A stretch of 64,000 bases of DNA. It comes from Streptomyces sp. V1I1. GTDB lineage: Bacteria > Actinomycetota > Actinomycetes > Streptomycetales > Streptomycetaceae. Below the pieces are notes generated by a model that was not told the origin of the DNA, did no database searches, and saw only the letters and a program-made list of their open reading frames with translations. Numbering within the stretch: the stretch's first letter is position 1; each line of letters starts with the position of its first letter. Location: assembly GCF_030817355.1 (NCBI RefSeq), contig NZ_JAUSZH010000001.1, positions 992,001-1,056,000 on the forward strand, given 5' to 3'. Positions 51,824 to 62,200 of the stretch are shown here, one piece after another. The position numbers and the translations under genes were made by a program.

Positions 51824-52530
51824 AGCAGGGGCTCCTCTTCGGTGCTCGCGAGGATGTCGGCGATGTGCAGGGCGCGCTGCGGAGCGTCCTGGCGGCGCAG
51901 GATGCCACCGATGTGCATCAGACAGGAGTTGTCGGCGCCGCACAGCACATCGGCTCCGGTGGAGGCGGCGCTGCGGACCTTGTCCTGGCCCATGGCGGCG
52001 GAGACATCGGAGTTCTTGACGGCAAAGGTGCCGCCGAAGCCGCAGCACTCGTCGGCGCCGGGCAGTTCGCGCAGCTCGAGTCCCTTCACCGCCTCCAGGA
52101 GCCTGCGCGGCCGCTCCCCCAGCCCCAGCAGGCGCAGGCCGTGGCAGGAAGGGTGGTAGGTGACGGTGTGCGGGAAGTACGCGCCGACATCGGTGACGCC
52201 GAGGACGTCGACGAGAAACTCGGTGAGTTCGTACGTACGGGCCGGGAGCCCCGACTCCCCGAACTTCGGGTAGTGCTCGCGCACCATCGCCGCGCACGAT
52301 CCGGACGGGGTCACGACGTATTCGTACCCCTCGAAGGCCCGCGCGGTGCGGCGGACCAGCGGCTCGGTCTCACGCCGGTAGCCGGTGTTGAACTGCGGCT
52401 GTCCGCAACAGGTCTGCGCGGCGGGGAACTCCACCGCCACCCCGAGCCGCTCCAGGAGTCTCACGGTCGCGATGCCCGTGGCCGGATACACCGCGTCGTT
52501 GACGCAGGTGACGAAGAGTGCGACACGCAT
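51820..52530 (-). CDS. lutA: Lactate utilisation protein A (CCG domains)
   Basis: 236 residues. Two cysteine-rich CCG domains: AAQTCCGQPQFNTGY and ADECCGFGGTFAVKN, with THPSCH-like TYHPSCHGLR. The start at 52530 (MRVALFVTCVND) fits the family; seven further upstream codons are not conserved in character. First gene of lutABC, divergent from cobF with 72 nt between. Confidence 0.95.
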   Translation of the reverse strand: MRVALFVTCVNDAVYPATGIATVRLLERLGVAVEFPAAQTCCGQPQFNTGYRRETEPLVRRTARAFEGYEYVVTPSGSCAAMVREHYPKFGESGLPARTYELTEFLVDVLGVTDVGAYFPHTVTYHPSCHGLRLLGLGERPRRLLEAVKGLELRELPGADECCGFGGTFAVKNSDVSAAMGQDKVRSAASTGADVLCGADNSCLMHIGGILRRQDAPQRALHIADILASTEEEPLL

Positions 52531-52602
52531 GGTCGGAGGATATGCCGCCACCGGCGACCCCGGTAGGTCCCGCGATCAGCCGGATGGGGCAGACTCGTCA
52601 GC

Positions 52603-53358
52603 GTGAGAAGGATCTATGTGATCGGCATCGGGGCGGGCGACCCCGACCAGCTGACCCTGCAGGCGGTCAAGGCGCTGAACAAGGCGGATGCGTTCTTCAT
52701 CCTCGACAAGGGCGAGGAGAAGTCGGATCTGACGCAGCTGCGCCGGGACATTCTCGACGCGCATGTCGAGGACCCTTCGTACCGTCTGGTCGTGGCGAGC
52801 GATCCGGAGAGGGACCGGAAAACATCGGACTACTCCCCCGCGGTCGACGACTGGCGCCACCGCCGGGCCGACCTGTACGAGCGGTTCATCGCCGAGGAGC
52901 TGGGCGATGACGAGTGCGGCGCGTTCCTGGTGTGGGGCGATCCGGCGCTTTACGACTCCACCCTCGGCATTCTCGAGGAGATCCTCGAACGGGGCACGGT
53001 CGCCTTCACCCATGAGGTGGTGCCCGGCATCAGCAGCGTCTCGGCGCTGCTGGCCAAGCACCGCACCGGTCTGAACCGGGTGGGCCGCCCGGTTCAGATC
53101 ACCACGGGCCGGCGGCTCGCCGACGGCTGGCCTGAAGGCGTGGACGACGTGGTCGTGATGCTCGACGCGCGGCAGGCGTTCACCCGCCATCTCGATCAGG
53201 ATCTGTTCATCTACTGGGGCGCGTATGTGGGCACCGAGGACGAGATCCTGGTGTCGGGGCGGCTTTCTGAGGTGTCCGACCGCATCGAGGAGCTGCGTGC
53301 CGAGGCGCGTGCCCGCAAGGGCTGGATCATGGACACCTATCTGCTGCGGCGGGGCTGA
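52603..53358 (+). CDS. cobF: Precorrin-6A synthase (deacetylating)
   Basis: 251 residues, full length. SAM-binding tetrapyrrole methylase motifs: VIGIGAGDPDQLTLQAVKAL, FLVWGDPALYDSTLGIL, and EVVPGISSVSALLAKH. It methylates precorrin-5 at C1 with loss of the acetyl group in aerobic cobalamin synthesis. GTG start. No other cob gene is adjacent in this window. Confidence 0.93.
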   Translation: MRRIYVIGIGAGDPDQLTLQAVKALNKADAFFILDKGEEKSDLTQLRRDILDAHVEDPSYRLVVASDPERDRKTSDYSPAVDDWRHRRADLYERFIAEELGDDECGAFLVWGDPALYDSTLGILEEILERGTVAFTHEVVPGISSVSALLAKHRTGLNRVGRPVQITTGRRLADGWPEGVDDVVVMLDARQAFTRHLDQDLFIYWGAYVGTEDEILVSGRLSEVSDRIEELRAEARARKGWIMDTYLLRRG

Positions 53359-53377
53359 GGCCACCACAGCCTGAGGG

Positions 53378-54043
53378 CTACTTCGCCCACAGGTCGCGTA
53401 CGTGCCCGAGATGGCGGCTCATCACCTCCCGTACCGCCTCCTCGTCCCTGGCCAGCAGCGCGTCCAGCAGTTCGTGGTGTTCCTCTGCGGAGTCCTCCAG
53501 CAGGCCCCGTTCGACCAGCGCCGTCAGTCCGTACAACCGGGAGCGTTTGCGCAGGTCGCCGACCACCTCGACCAGATGCCCGTTCCCGGCGAGGGCGAGC
53601 AGCGCCAGGTGGAAGCGGCGGTCGGCCTCGACATAGCCGATGAGGTCGCCGGAGGCGGCCGTCGTCACGATCTCGTCGGCGACCGGGCGCAGCGCCTCGA
53701 GCGCCGAAGGGTCCGCGGCGGATGTCAGGGCAGTGACCGTCGGGATCTCGATGAGGGCACGGATGTGCAGGTACTCGTCGAGCTGCCGCTCGGTGACCTC
53801 GGTGATCCGGAAGCCCTTGTTGGGCAGGGCGGTGACCAGGCCCTCCCTGACGAGGTCGAGCATCGCCTCGCGTACGGGTGTCGCGGAGACGCCGAAGCGG
53901 GCGGCGAGGGCGGGGGCCGAATGGACTTCGCCCGGCAGCAACTGGCCCGCGATCAGCGCCGCGCGCAGGGCGTCGGCGACGCGTTCGCGGTAGTTCATAC
54001 GGCCGGTGAGGGAGGGCAGCTGCGGGGGTGTGGGGCGGTTCAC
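53378..54043 (-). CDS. GntR-family (FadR-type) regulator
   Basis: 221 residues. Winged helix: YRERVADALRAALIAGQLLPGE, ARFGVSATPVREAML, RGF-like NKGFRITEVT; C-terminal FCD domain with HIRALIEIP, DRRFHLALLALAGN and EHHELLDALLARDEEA (His metal ligands). GTG 54043 overlaps the stop of the chimeric oxidoreductase/racemase gene. It likely regulates hydroxyproline or amino-acid catabolism. Confidence 0.9.
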   Translation of the reverse strand: MNRPTPPQLPSLTGRMNYRERVADALRAALIAGQLLPGEVHSAPALAARFGVSATPVREAMLDLVREGLVTALPNKGFRITEVTERQLDEYLHIRALIEIPTVTALTSAADPSALEALRPVADEIVTTAASGDLIGYVEADRRFHLALLALAGNGHLVEVVGDLRKRSRLYGLTALVERGLLEDSAEEHHELLDALLARDEEAVREVMSRHLGHVRDLWAK

Positions 54044-54807
54044 AGAAGGAACCCTCCAGGGAAGGGGTCGGTGGGGTCGAGCAGATACTGCGCGGTGCCG
54101 GTGATCCAGGCCCGTCCGGTGACGGTCGGCAGCACGGCGGGGCGCCCGCCGACTTCGGCCACTCCGGTGAGGCGGCCGGTGAAAGCGGTGCCGATGAAGG
54201 ACTCGTTGACGAAGTCCTGGTGGAGCGGGAGTTCGCCGCGGGCGTACAGCTGCGCCATGCGCGCGGAGGTTCCGGTGCCGCAGGGGGAACGGTCGAACCA
54301 GCCGGGGTGGATGGCCATCGCATGCCGCGAGCGCTCGGCCGTCGATCCGGGGGCGAGCAACTGCACATGGTGGCAGCCGGTGATGGTCGGGTCCTCGGGG
54401 TGTACGGGCGGTTCGTCGGCGTTGACGGCCGCCATCAGGGAGAGTCCCGCGGCTGGGATCTCGTCCTGACCCCCCGCGAACGCCGTCAGCGCGGCGAGAT
54501 CGGCGGGGCGGGCGGCGACCACCAGGCCGCCCTTGGCGTGGAACTCGACGGCCGTGCCGAACCCACCGGTCCCAGCCGTGAGTTCGCGCCACAACCTCAG
54601 GGAGAGCAGGGCGAGCTGGAGCTCCGGTCCCGGCTCCTTGTCGGAGACCAGCAGATTGCCCTCACCGGCTCCGGTGGTGCCGCCGGCGACCGGCCCGCGG
54701 TCCACGAGTACGGTGCGCAGTCCTGCACGGCTCGCGTACAAGGCGCATGCGGCGCCGACCATTCCGGCCCCGACGATCACCACATCGCAGGTCAGACGAG
54801 TGTTCAC
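54040..54807 (-). CDS. Chimera: FAD oxidoreductase N-terminus + proline racemase C-terminus
   Basis: 255 residues, frame uninterrupted. Residues 1 to about 112 are the FAD-binding half of a DadA-like amino-acid oxidase (CDVVIVGAGMVGAACALYAS, GEGNLLVSDKEPGPE). Residues from about 120 are the C-terminal half of a proline racemase/hydroxyproline epimerase, with its catalytic C176 in WFDRSPCGTGTSARMA and NESFIGTAFTGRL. Each part lacks its other half. An in-frame deletion between two neighbouring catabolic genes, with junction near 54460, is the simplest cause. The product is probably inactive. Confidence 0.8.
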   Translation of the reverse strand: MNTRLTCDVVIVGAGMVGAACALYASRAGLRTVLVDRGPVAGGTTGAGEGNLLVSDKEPGPELQLALLSLRLWRELTAGTGGFGTAVEFHAKGGLVVAARPADLAALTAFAGGQDEIPAAGLSLMAAVNADEPPVHPEDPTITGCHHVQLLAPGSTAERSRHAMAIHPGWFDRSPCGTGTSARMAQLYARGELPLHQDFVNESFIGTAFTGRLTGVAEVGGRPAVLPTVTGRAWITGTAQYLLDPTDPFPGGFLL

Positions 54808-54876
54808 GGCAGTACCATGTCACATGCCACAGCTGTGGGCCACAGTGCCGTCATCTTCTGTCCTGAATGGATCAGT

Positions 54877-56100
54877 TCACCAGACGAGATGGAGCGCTTC
54901 GGGCGAGCGGTGGATCAAGGTGGGCCGCATCACGACCGGCGGCTTGTCCTCATCGAGCCGCAGGCCGGGCATCCTGCGGGCGAACAGTTCAATGGTCAGG
55001 CGGAGTTGTTCGCGCGCGAGCTGCGAGCCGGGGCAGCCGTGCGCCCCGTGGCCGAAGGCCACATGCTGCCGGGAGACCGGCCGGGTGATGTCGAAGACGT
55101 CGGGCCGGTCGTGGCGGTCCTCGTCGCGATTGGCCGATCCGTACGCCACGAACACGGTTGCTCCGGACGGGAGTTCGGTCCCGGAGATCGTGACCGGCCG
55201 GGTGGTGGTCCGCCGGAAGCCCTGGACCGCGGTGTCGTACCGGGCGGCTTCCTCGACGGCGGCCGGTATCAACTCCGGGTCGGCGCATATCAGTTCCCAC
55301 TGCCGCCGGTCGCTCAGCAGATGGAGCAGCGTCGTGCCGATGAGAGCGGTGGTGGTGAGATGCCCGGCGATCAGGAAGTTCTGGAGGTTCGACACGAGTT
55401 CATGGCGCTGGTCCAGCGTGAGTTCGCCGTCACCGGGCGCGAGCGCGGCGACCATCCCCGAACAGAGGTCCTCACGCGGGCTCTCCCGACGCTCGCGTAT
55501 GTACGTATCAAGCAGCCTCTGGAGCGCAACGACGTCCTCGGCCGCGCGGACCTGCGCGTCCGGGTCGAGCGGCCGGAACAGCAGCTGTTCGGCGCGGTAG
55601 CCGCCGTGCACCGCCGCCGCGACGTCCGCCGGGTCGAGTCCGATCAGCCGCCCTATCACCTGGCCGGGCAGCTTCTTCGCGTACGCCTCCATCAGCTCGA
55701 CGCCGCCGTCCGCAGCGAAGCCGTCCACGAGCGCCTCGGCGCGCTCCGCCGCGTATGTGACGAGTGCGGCGTTCCGTCCGGCGGACAGTCCGCGGTTGAG
55801 CGGGGCCCGGTGGCGCTGATGGGCCGGGCCGTCGGTGGAAACGACGGTGGGCCGCTTGCCGTACCCCTTGGCCAGCACCTCCAGGGCGGCGGGCGAGGGC
55901 ATGACGTCGGGGAGCAGGGCGCGTACGGACGAGAACTCCTCGGGCCGCCGCAGGACTTCCCGTACATCCGCGTCCCGCGCGACGAGCCAGGCGTCGAGCT
56001 CGGGAACGAAGGTCAGGCCTTCGGACCCGCGCGCCCGCGCGTAGAGCGGATAGGGATCGCGTTGCAGCTCGTCGAGCCTGGTGTGATCTTTGCTCGTCAC
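54877..56100 (-). CDS. Cytochrome P450
   Basis: 407 residues. I-helix NFLIAGHLTTTALIG, K-helix EEAARYDTAV (ExxR as EAAR), and the heme loop FGHGAHGCPGSQLARE with the thiolate Cys. A soluble bacterial class I P450. GTG 56100 is chosen ahead of SKDHTRLDELQRDPYPLYARARG; the frame stays open upstream but is not protein-like. Substrate unknown; no ferredoxin gene is adjacent. Confidence 0.93.
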   Translation of the reverse strand: MTSKDHTRLDELQRDPYPLYARARGSEGLTFVPELDAWLVARDADVREVLRRPEEFSSVRALLPDVMPSPAALEVLAKGYGKRPTVVSTDGPAHQRHRAPLNRGLSAGRNAALVTYAAERAEALVDGFAADGGVELMEAYAKKLPGQVIGRLIGLDPADVAAAVHGGYRAEQLLFRPLDPDAQVRAAEDVVALQRLLDTYIRERRESPREDLCSGMVAALAPGDGELTLDQRHELVSNLQNFLIAGHLTTTALIGTTLLHLLSDRRQWELICADPELIPAAVEEAARYDTAVQGFRRTTTRPVTISGTELPSGATVFVAYGSANRDEDRHDRPDVFDITRPVSRQHVAFGHGAHGCPGSQLAREQLRLTIELFARRMPGLRLDEDKPPVVMRPTLIHRSPEALHLVW

Positions 56101-56200
56101 GCGGCGCCTCCAGGTCGGAAGGATTCTGCACGGTGGTCTCGCGGTACGTCGGGCCATCGTGCCCCAGCCCCGCCTCGTCGGGAAGGGGCCCTCAGCCCGC

Positions 56201-56958
56201 TCAGAACAGCAGCAGCTGCAGACCGCCGAGCACGGTCGCCGCGATGACCAGCCGCTCGAAGAGCACCTGGTCGATCCGGTCCACACACGCCTTCCCGATG
56301 AACGCTCCGGGCAGCACGAACAGCGCGAGCACCGCGTCCAGCAGGAGAGAACGCCGGTCGATCAGACCGAGGCCCACGCTGAAGGGCACCTTCGAGGTGT
56401 TGACGATCAGGAAGAACCACGCCGAGGTCCCCAGAAAGCCGAGCTTCCGGAAGCCCGCGGAAATCAGATACAGCGACAGGACGGGCCCGCCCGCGTTGGC
56501 GACCATCGTGGTGAATCCGCCGAGCACGCCGTACGAGCGTGCTTTCAGCCGGCCTCTTAGACCTTCCTGCGATGCGAGCGCCTCGTCCGCGCCCGGCCTT
56601 CTGCGCCACACGGTGGCCCCGGCCATCAGCAGCAGGATCGCCCCGATCGATGTGCGTACGGCGTCGTCGTCGGCCCAGAACATGAACAGCGTGCCGGCGC
56701 CACCACACCGGCGGCGACCGCGGGAAACAGTCGCAGCAGGGTCGGCCAGTGGGCGTGCCTGCGATAGATGAGTACGGCGACCACATCGCCGACGATGAGT
56801 ACGGGCAGCAGCACCCCTGTCGACTCGCGCGCCGGCAGCACCGCCGCGAAGATCGCGAGGCTGACCGTGTTCGCACCGCTCACGGCGGTCTTCGAGAAGC
56901 CGACGAGTACGGCTGCCGCGGCGAGCGCACCCATTTCCCAGCTGATGATGATGTCCAT
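56201..56958 (-). pseudogene. TSUP (TauE/SafE) permease, frameshifted
   Basis: From ATG 56958: DIIISWEMGALAAAAVLVGF, KTAVSGANTVSLAIFAAVLP, then LFPAVAAGVV, after which the frame changes near 56703. The other frame resumes AGTLFMFWADDDAVRTSIGA and GVLGGFTTMVANAGGPVLSL to 56201. One base too many or too few in GGTGGCGCCGG explains it. The restored protein is a typical 8-helix anion permease of about 250 residues. Confidence 0.82.
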
Positions 56959-57207
56959 GCCAGGAGCTGATGCTATGCGCCCGGACCCCTGGCATCTCGT
57001 CGGAGTCAAGGCACCAGCGCCGGCGGCCTCGGCAGGTCCGGTCGGATCAGGGAGCGGTGCACCACGGCGACACCGGAGGCAGAGAGCCATGCCGCTGCGC
57101 TTGACATCAGATCGGCAGCGCGAGGAGCCCCGGCTGCTACGGCCTGGCGGCTGACGTGGCAGGGGGCCGGGCCGTATTCTCCCTGCCAATCAGGGCAGGC
57201 TCGCTAT

Positions 57208-58026
57208 GTGGTCATTCCCGTTCATGACTCGAATCCGGTGCGGCGCACCCCCTGGGTCACCTACGCGCTGATCGTGGCCAACGTGGTGGTGTTCCTGCGC
57301 ACGCCCGTGGCCGTGTCCTCGATCGTGGGCGACAGCAGCCTCGCGCAACTGTGCCATCTGCAGGCTTTCCTCGAGCAGTGGGCCGCCGTCCCGCGGGAGC
57401 TGATCCACAACCGGGTGCCGGATCTGGTCCCGACCGGGACGCCTGCGGTGGGTCCCCAGGGGCAGGGTTGCCTGCTTGGACCGCCCAGTTACGACAAGGT
57501 GCCTCCGCTGTCTGTGCTGACCTCGATGTTCCTGCACGGCAGCTGGCTGCACCTGCTGGGCAACATGCTCTTCCTGTGGATCTTCGGCGACAACATCGAG
57601 GACCGGTTGGGCCGGGTGCGGTACCTGCTGTTCTACCTGTTCTGCGGGTACGTGGCCGGGTACGGCTTCGCGCTCGCCAACCCCGATTCCGCCGAACCGC
57701 TGATCGGGGCGTCCGGGGCAGTCGCCGGCGTGCTGGGCGCCTACCTGGTGCTCTACCCGCGGGCTCGGGTGTGGGGCCTGGTGCCCTTCTTGTTCTTCTT
57801 CCCTCTGCGGCTCCCCGCCTGGGCGGTGCTCGGACTGTGGTTCGTCCTGCAGGCGTTCTACTCGGTCGGCTACGGCGTCGCGGAGGCCGGCACCGTTGCC
57901 TATCTCGCCCATGTGGCCGGTTTCGTGGCCGGGGCGTTGCTGGCGCTTCCGTTGCGGGCCAATACCCCTCCCCCGCCCGAACCGCGGCGGCTGCAGAAAG
58001 CGCCGCAGGTACCACCGCACTGGTGA
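57208..58026 (+). CDS. Rhomboid-family intramembrane serine protease
   Basis: 272 residues, six to seven helices. Features: SMFLHGSWLHLLGNMLFLWIFGDNIED (conserved HGxxxHLxxNM), catalytic Ser in LIGASGAVAGVLGAYL, and catalytic His in YLAHVAGFVAG. The Ser-His dyad is complete. A cytoplasmic-side loop holds several Cys. GTG start. Substrate unknown. Confidence 0.93.
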   Translation: MVIPVHDSNPVRRTPWVTYALIVANVVVFLRTPVAVSSIVGDSSLAQLCHLQAFLEQWAAVPRELIHNRVPDLVPTGTPAVGPQGQGCLLGPPSYDKVPPLSVLTSMFLHGSWLHLLGNMLFLWIFGDNIEDRLGRVRYLLFYLFCGYVAGYGFALANPDSAEPLIGASGAVAGVLGAYLVLYPRARVWGLVPFLFFFPLRLPAWAVLGLWFVLQAFYSVGYGVAEAGTVAYLAHVAGFVAGALLALPLRANTPPPPEPRRLQKAPQVPPHW

Positions 58027-58134
58027 GCTCATTGCCAGTCGCGCAGGAAGCCCTCCCAGGTCTTCGGGAGCCCTGAACCGGAGCATGAGAAGAGGGCCTC
58101 CGCAGGCTCTGACCTGTGAAGACCCTCAACACCG

Positions 58135-58208
<74 letters not shown>

Positions 58209-58753
58209 GTGCCCGTCTGACCTGGGGTTTCCCCTGGCCGAACGCGCATGAGAACAATACCGCACTTCGACCGGTGGTCACGAACCGCTTTGCGCCCGCC
58301 CGCCGACCAGGCGCAACGCACCGTGGGCCTTCCACGACAGCGTGACGCGCGTCACAGCCGAGACGATCGACGCGCCCGACCGTGATCGTTTCCTGCCCCC
58401 AAGGGGGACACGGGCTACCGCTGGCCGTCGGCACCGCGCTCGGGCTGCGGGCCCCGCCGCGACCCACGGCCGGCCCGGCGGGATCGCGTCCGGACCACGG
58501 ACCCGCGGCTCGCGGTCGTACTGGCCGAGATCAGCAGAGACGGCTTCGACCTGGCCGGACGGCGGCCCCCGGAGCGGATGATCAATGTGGGGATCCGGGC
58601 ACAGCTGATGCTCGGCGCGGGCGGGCTTGACCCGAGGGGCTCCCCGAACGGATCACGGGATTCCTCAGCGCTGGCGGCGATCAGCCGGGGGCCTGGCTGA
58701 CGCGGCTCCGCCGTGCAACGCGGTCCCGCCACGCACCGCGCCCCGCCGCCCGG
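58209..58753. other. Intergenic region with possible gene remnant
   Basis: 545 nt between tRNA-Pro and the YjbR gene. A plus-strand frame near 58495-58700 reads RLAVVLAEISRDGFDLAGRR and INVGIRAQLMLGAGGLDPRG with plausible composition but no start or known family, so it may be a decayed gene. The remainder shows only shadow frames. Confidence 0.35.
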
Positions 58754-59119
58754 TCACCCCGTCCGCTCGGCCAACTCCGGGTGCGCGTCCAGCAGTTTGC
58801 GCGGTGCTGCCTGGCGCCACGAGTCGAGCAGGATCGCGTACAGCTCCTCCTCGTCCTCCAGCGCCGCCAGCCGCACCCGCAGCCAGGCGTAGTTGTCGTC
58901 GTGCCCCGCGCGGATGAAGAACTTCTCCGGCTCTGAGGCGATCAGCTCCTCCCGGTCCTCCTTCGGGCACTTCACACCCATCACCTTGTCGTCGTCATCG
59001 AGCGAGGCGAAGATCTTGCCCCCGCCGTCCAGGCGAAACGTGGGCATGCCCCAGGCGAGCTTCTCCATCGCACCGGGAAGCGAGAGCGCAAGTCTGCGTA
59101 CGTCGTCGGCAGTGGCCAT
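58754..59119 (-). CDS. MmcQ/YjbR-family protein
   Basis: 121 residues: ADDVRRLALSLPGAMEKLAW, MPTFRLDGGGKIFASLDDDD, DREELIASEPEKFFIRAGHD and WLRVRLAAL. A small CyaY-like-fold family with predicted DNA binding. Start ATG 59119; the upstream in-frame extension overlaps the promoter of the next gene and is rejected. Confidence 0.9.
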   Translation of the reverse strand: MATADDVRRLALSLPGAMEKLAWGMPTFRLDGGGKIFASLDDDDKVMGVKCPKEDREELIASEPEKFFIRAGHDDNYAWLRVRLAALEDEEELYAILLDSWRQAAPRKLLDAHPELAERTG

Positions 59120-59197
59120 GTGAAGACCGTACGACGCAGCACTGACACTCGCCCTGCTCCTTGCAACACCGCGCTCACACCGGGCTCTTCCGACCCA

Positions 59198-59254
59198 TTG
59201 ACCCCCTGTAAGGCGGGAACCTACGCTGTGCAACGAATTCAGAAAGCGCTTTCT
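59198..59254 (+). promoter_or_regulatory. Promoter and LacI-type palindrome of the secreted sugar-dehydrogenase gene
   Basis: TTGACC (59198-59203), 18 nt and TACGCT (59222-59227), then a perfect 14-bp palindrome AGAAAGCGCTTTCT (59241-59254) just downstream of the expected transcription start. A CG-centred dyad of this kind is typical for LacI-family carbohydrate repressors; the regulator gene is not in the window. Confidence 0.68.
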
Positions 59255-59296
59255 AAACGCCCGAGCCGCGGTCCGCCCACCAGCACCGGGAGCGCA

Positions 59297-62200
59297 ATGA
59301 GTAGTCGAAGAGCACGGCTCAGTCCAGGAGCACCGCTCAGCCGCATGCCCCTCTCCCCCTTAACCGTCATCACCGCACTGCTGGCGCTCGTCGTCGCCCT
59401 CGGGATCGCCTCGCCGCCCCGCGCCGACGCCGCGCCCTATCGCGTACTGGTCTTCTCCAAAGTCACGAACTTCTACCACGACTCCATCCCCGCCGGGATC
59501 GATGCGATCAAGAAGCTCGGCAGCGAGAACGGCTTCGACGTCGAAGCCACCGACGACGCCGCCGCGTTCAGCGATACGAACCTCGCGCGCTTCCAGGCGA
59601 TCGTCTTCAACAACACCAACTCCACGCCTGAGAAGGGCGATCTGCTGGGCGCCGAGCAGCGCGCCGCGCTCCAGAAGTACATCCGGGGCGGCGGCGGCTG
59701 GGTAGGACTGCACGCCGCCTCCGCGAGCGAGCGCGACTGGGACTGGTACGAGGGACTGGTCGGCGCGATCTTCGACAAGCACCCGGCCGTGCAGACCGGG
59801 CGGATCAAGGTGCTCGACCATGCCCACCCCTCCACCAAGGGGCTTCCCGAGCTCTGGGAGCGTACGGAGGAGTGGTACAACTGGCGCACCAATCCGACCG
59901 GGAAGGTTCACACCCTCGCCCAGATCAAGGTGCGGGACGGCATCACCGGGCTCGACGAGGGTGTCGACCACCCGTGGTCCTGGTGCCAGAACTACGACGG
60001 CGGACGCTCCTGGTTCACCGCGGGCGGCCACGCCAAGTCCGCCTTCCAGGAAGAGGGTTTCCTCAAGCACATCCTCGGCGGGATCCAATGGGCCGCCGGC
60101 AACAAGCCCGGCGACTGCACCGCCACGAAGACCGGCGCCTTCCAGCGCACACCGCTGGTCACCAGCGATCTCGCCGACCCCTTCGAACTCGCCGTCGCGC
60201 CCGACCGCCGGGTCTTCTTCATCCAGCGCACCGGCAAGGTCAAGGTGATCGACCAGCAGACGCTGAAGGTCACCACCGCGCTGGACTTCGCGTACACGCC
60301 CGACATGACGAGCCAGTCCGACGGTCTCCTCGGACTCGCTCTCGATCCGGAATTCGGGAAGAACAACTGGCTCTATCTGCTGAACTCCGACAAGACCGAG
60401 AAACGGCTCAACCTCTCGCGGTTCACGGTGACCGGCAACACGATCGACCCCGCCTCCGAGAAGCGGCTCCTCACCATTCCCACCTGGCGGGGCGAGGGGC
60501 GGGCCAACTCCCATATGGCCGGCTCGATCGCCTTCGACAAGAAGGGCGAGCTGTACATCGCGACCGGCGACAACACCGACCCGTTCGCCTCCGAGGGCTT
60601 CGCTCCGATCGACGAGGGCGAGGGACGCCGTGCCTGGGACGCTCAGGGCACCGCGGGAAATACCAATGACCTGCGCGGCAAGATCCTGCGCATCACGCCG
60701 AAGGACGACGGTACGTACACCGCCCCCGAGGGCAACCTCTTCGCCCCCGGCGCCGAGAAGACGCGTGCCGAGATCTACGCGATGGGGATGCGCAACCCGT
60801 TCCGGATCACAACCGATCCGCTGAGCGGCGCGCTGCTGGTTGCGGACTACGGACCCGACGCACGCGCCGCCAAGCCGGACCGCGGTCCTGAAGGCACCGT
60901 CGAGTTCACCCGTATCACCAAGGCGGGCAACTTCGGCTGGCCGTACTGCATCGGCGACAACACCCCGTTCAACGACTACGACTTCGCGACCAGGACACCT
61001 GGCCCGAAGTTCGACTGCGCGAAGCTGGTCAACGATTCGCCCAACAACACGGGCCTGGCCGAGCTGCCGCCGGCTCAGCCCGCCACGGTCTGGTACGCGT
61101 ACTCGGCGTCCGCTCAGTTCCCCGAGCTCGGTACGGGCGGGGGCGGGCCGATGAGCGGCCCGGTGTACGACTACGACGCGGCGAACACGTACCGCACCAA
61201 GTTCCCCGAGTACTTCGAGGGGAAGTGGCTGAACTACGAGCTGACCCGCAAGTGGTTCAAGTCCTTCTCAATTCAGCGGCAGGACCAGACCTTCACCGAT
61301 CCGCGTTTCGCACCGGCGAAGGCGGGCGATCTTCAGTCGATCAACTCCGTCTTCGCCGACATGACGTGGAACCAGCCCTTCGAAGCCGACTTCGGACCCG
61401 ACGGAGCGCTGTACGTCATCGACTTCGGCCTCGGCAGCGGTACGGGACGGGGCGGCAGCAACGAGGGCTCGGGCATCTACCGCATCGACTACGTCGGTGA
61501 CGGCCGGCTGCCCGACGCCAAGGCCACGGCCTCTCCCGACACCGGCTCGGTGCCGCTGACCGTGAAGTTCTCCAGTGCGGGCTCCGGACTGCCGGGCGGC
61601 AAGCCGGTGACGTACGCGTGGGACTTCGACGGGAACGGCACGACCGACTCGACCGAGGCGAACCCGACCCACGTCTACCGGACCAAGGGACGCTTCACCG
61701 CGCGACTGACGGTCACCGGACCGGGAGATCTGACGGGACTCGCCGTCCAGGACATCACCGTCGGCAACACCCGGCCCGTGGTGACCATCCAACAGCCGTC
61801 GAACGGAGGGATGTTCAGCTTCGGCGACACCATCCCCTTCACGGTGAAGGTCAGGGACAAAGAGGACGGTCGGCGGATCGACTGCTCGCGAGTGGTCGTC
61901 CAGTCGCAGCTCGGCCATGACACCCATCTGCATCCATTGGACAACTACACCGGCTGCACGGGCGAGATCGCGACCGACGCGGGCGAAAGCCACGGTCCCG
62001 GCCAGAATCTGTACTACGGGATCACCGCGCAGTACGAGGACAAGGGAGTACCGGGCGTGCCCGCGCTCACCGGCTCCAGCTCGCTGACCCTGCGTACGAC
62101 GTTCCGTGAGGCCGAGCACATGACCACCACCGGCGGCGCACACGCCGGGGTGGTGGTGGCGAGCCGCGCCGACGCCTCGGGCGGTAGGCGGCTGGCCGAG

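Noticed and set aside
54028..56247. 739-codon plus-strand frame
   Set aside because: Antisense to the P450 and chimeric gene, both with clear family motifs on the other strand.
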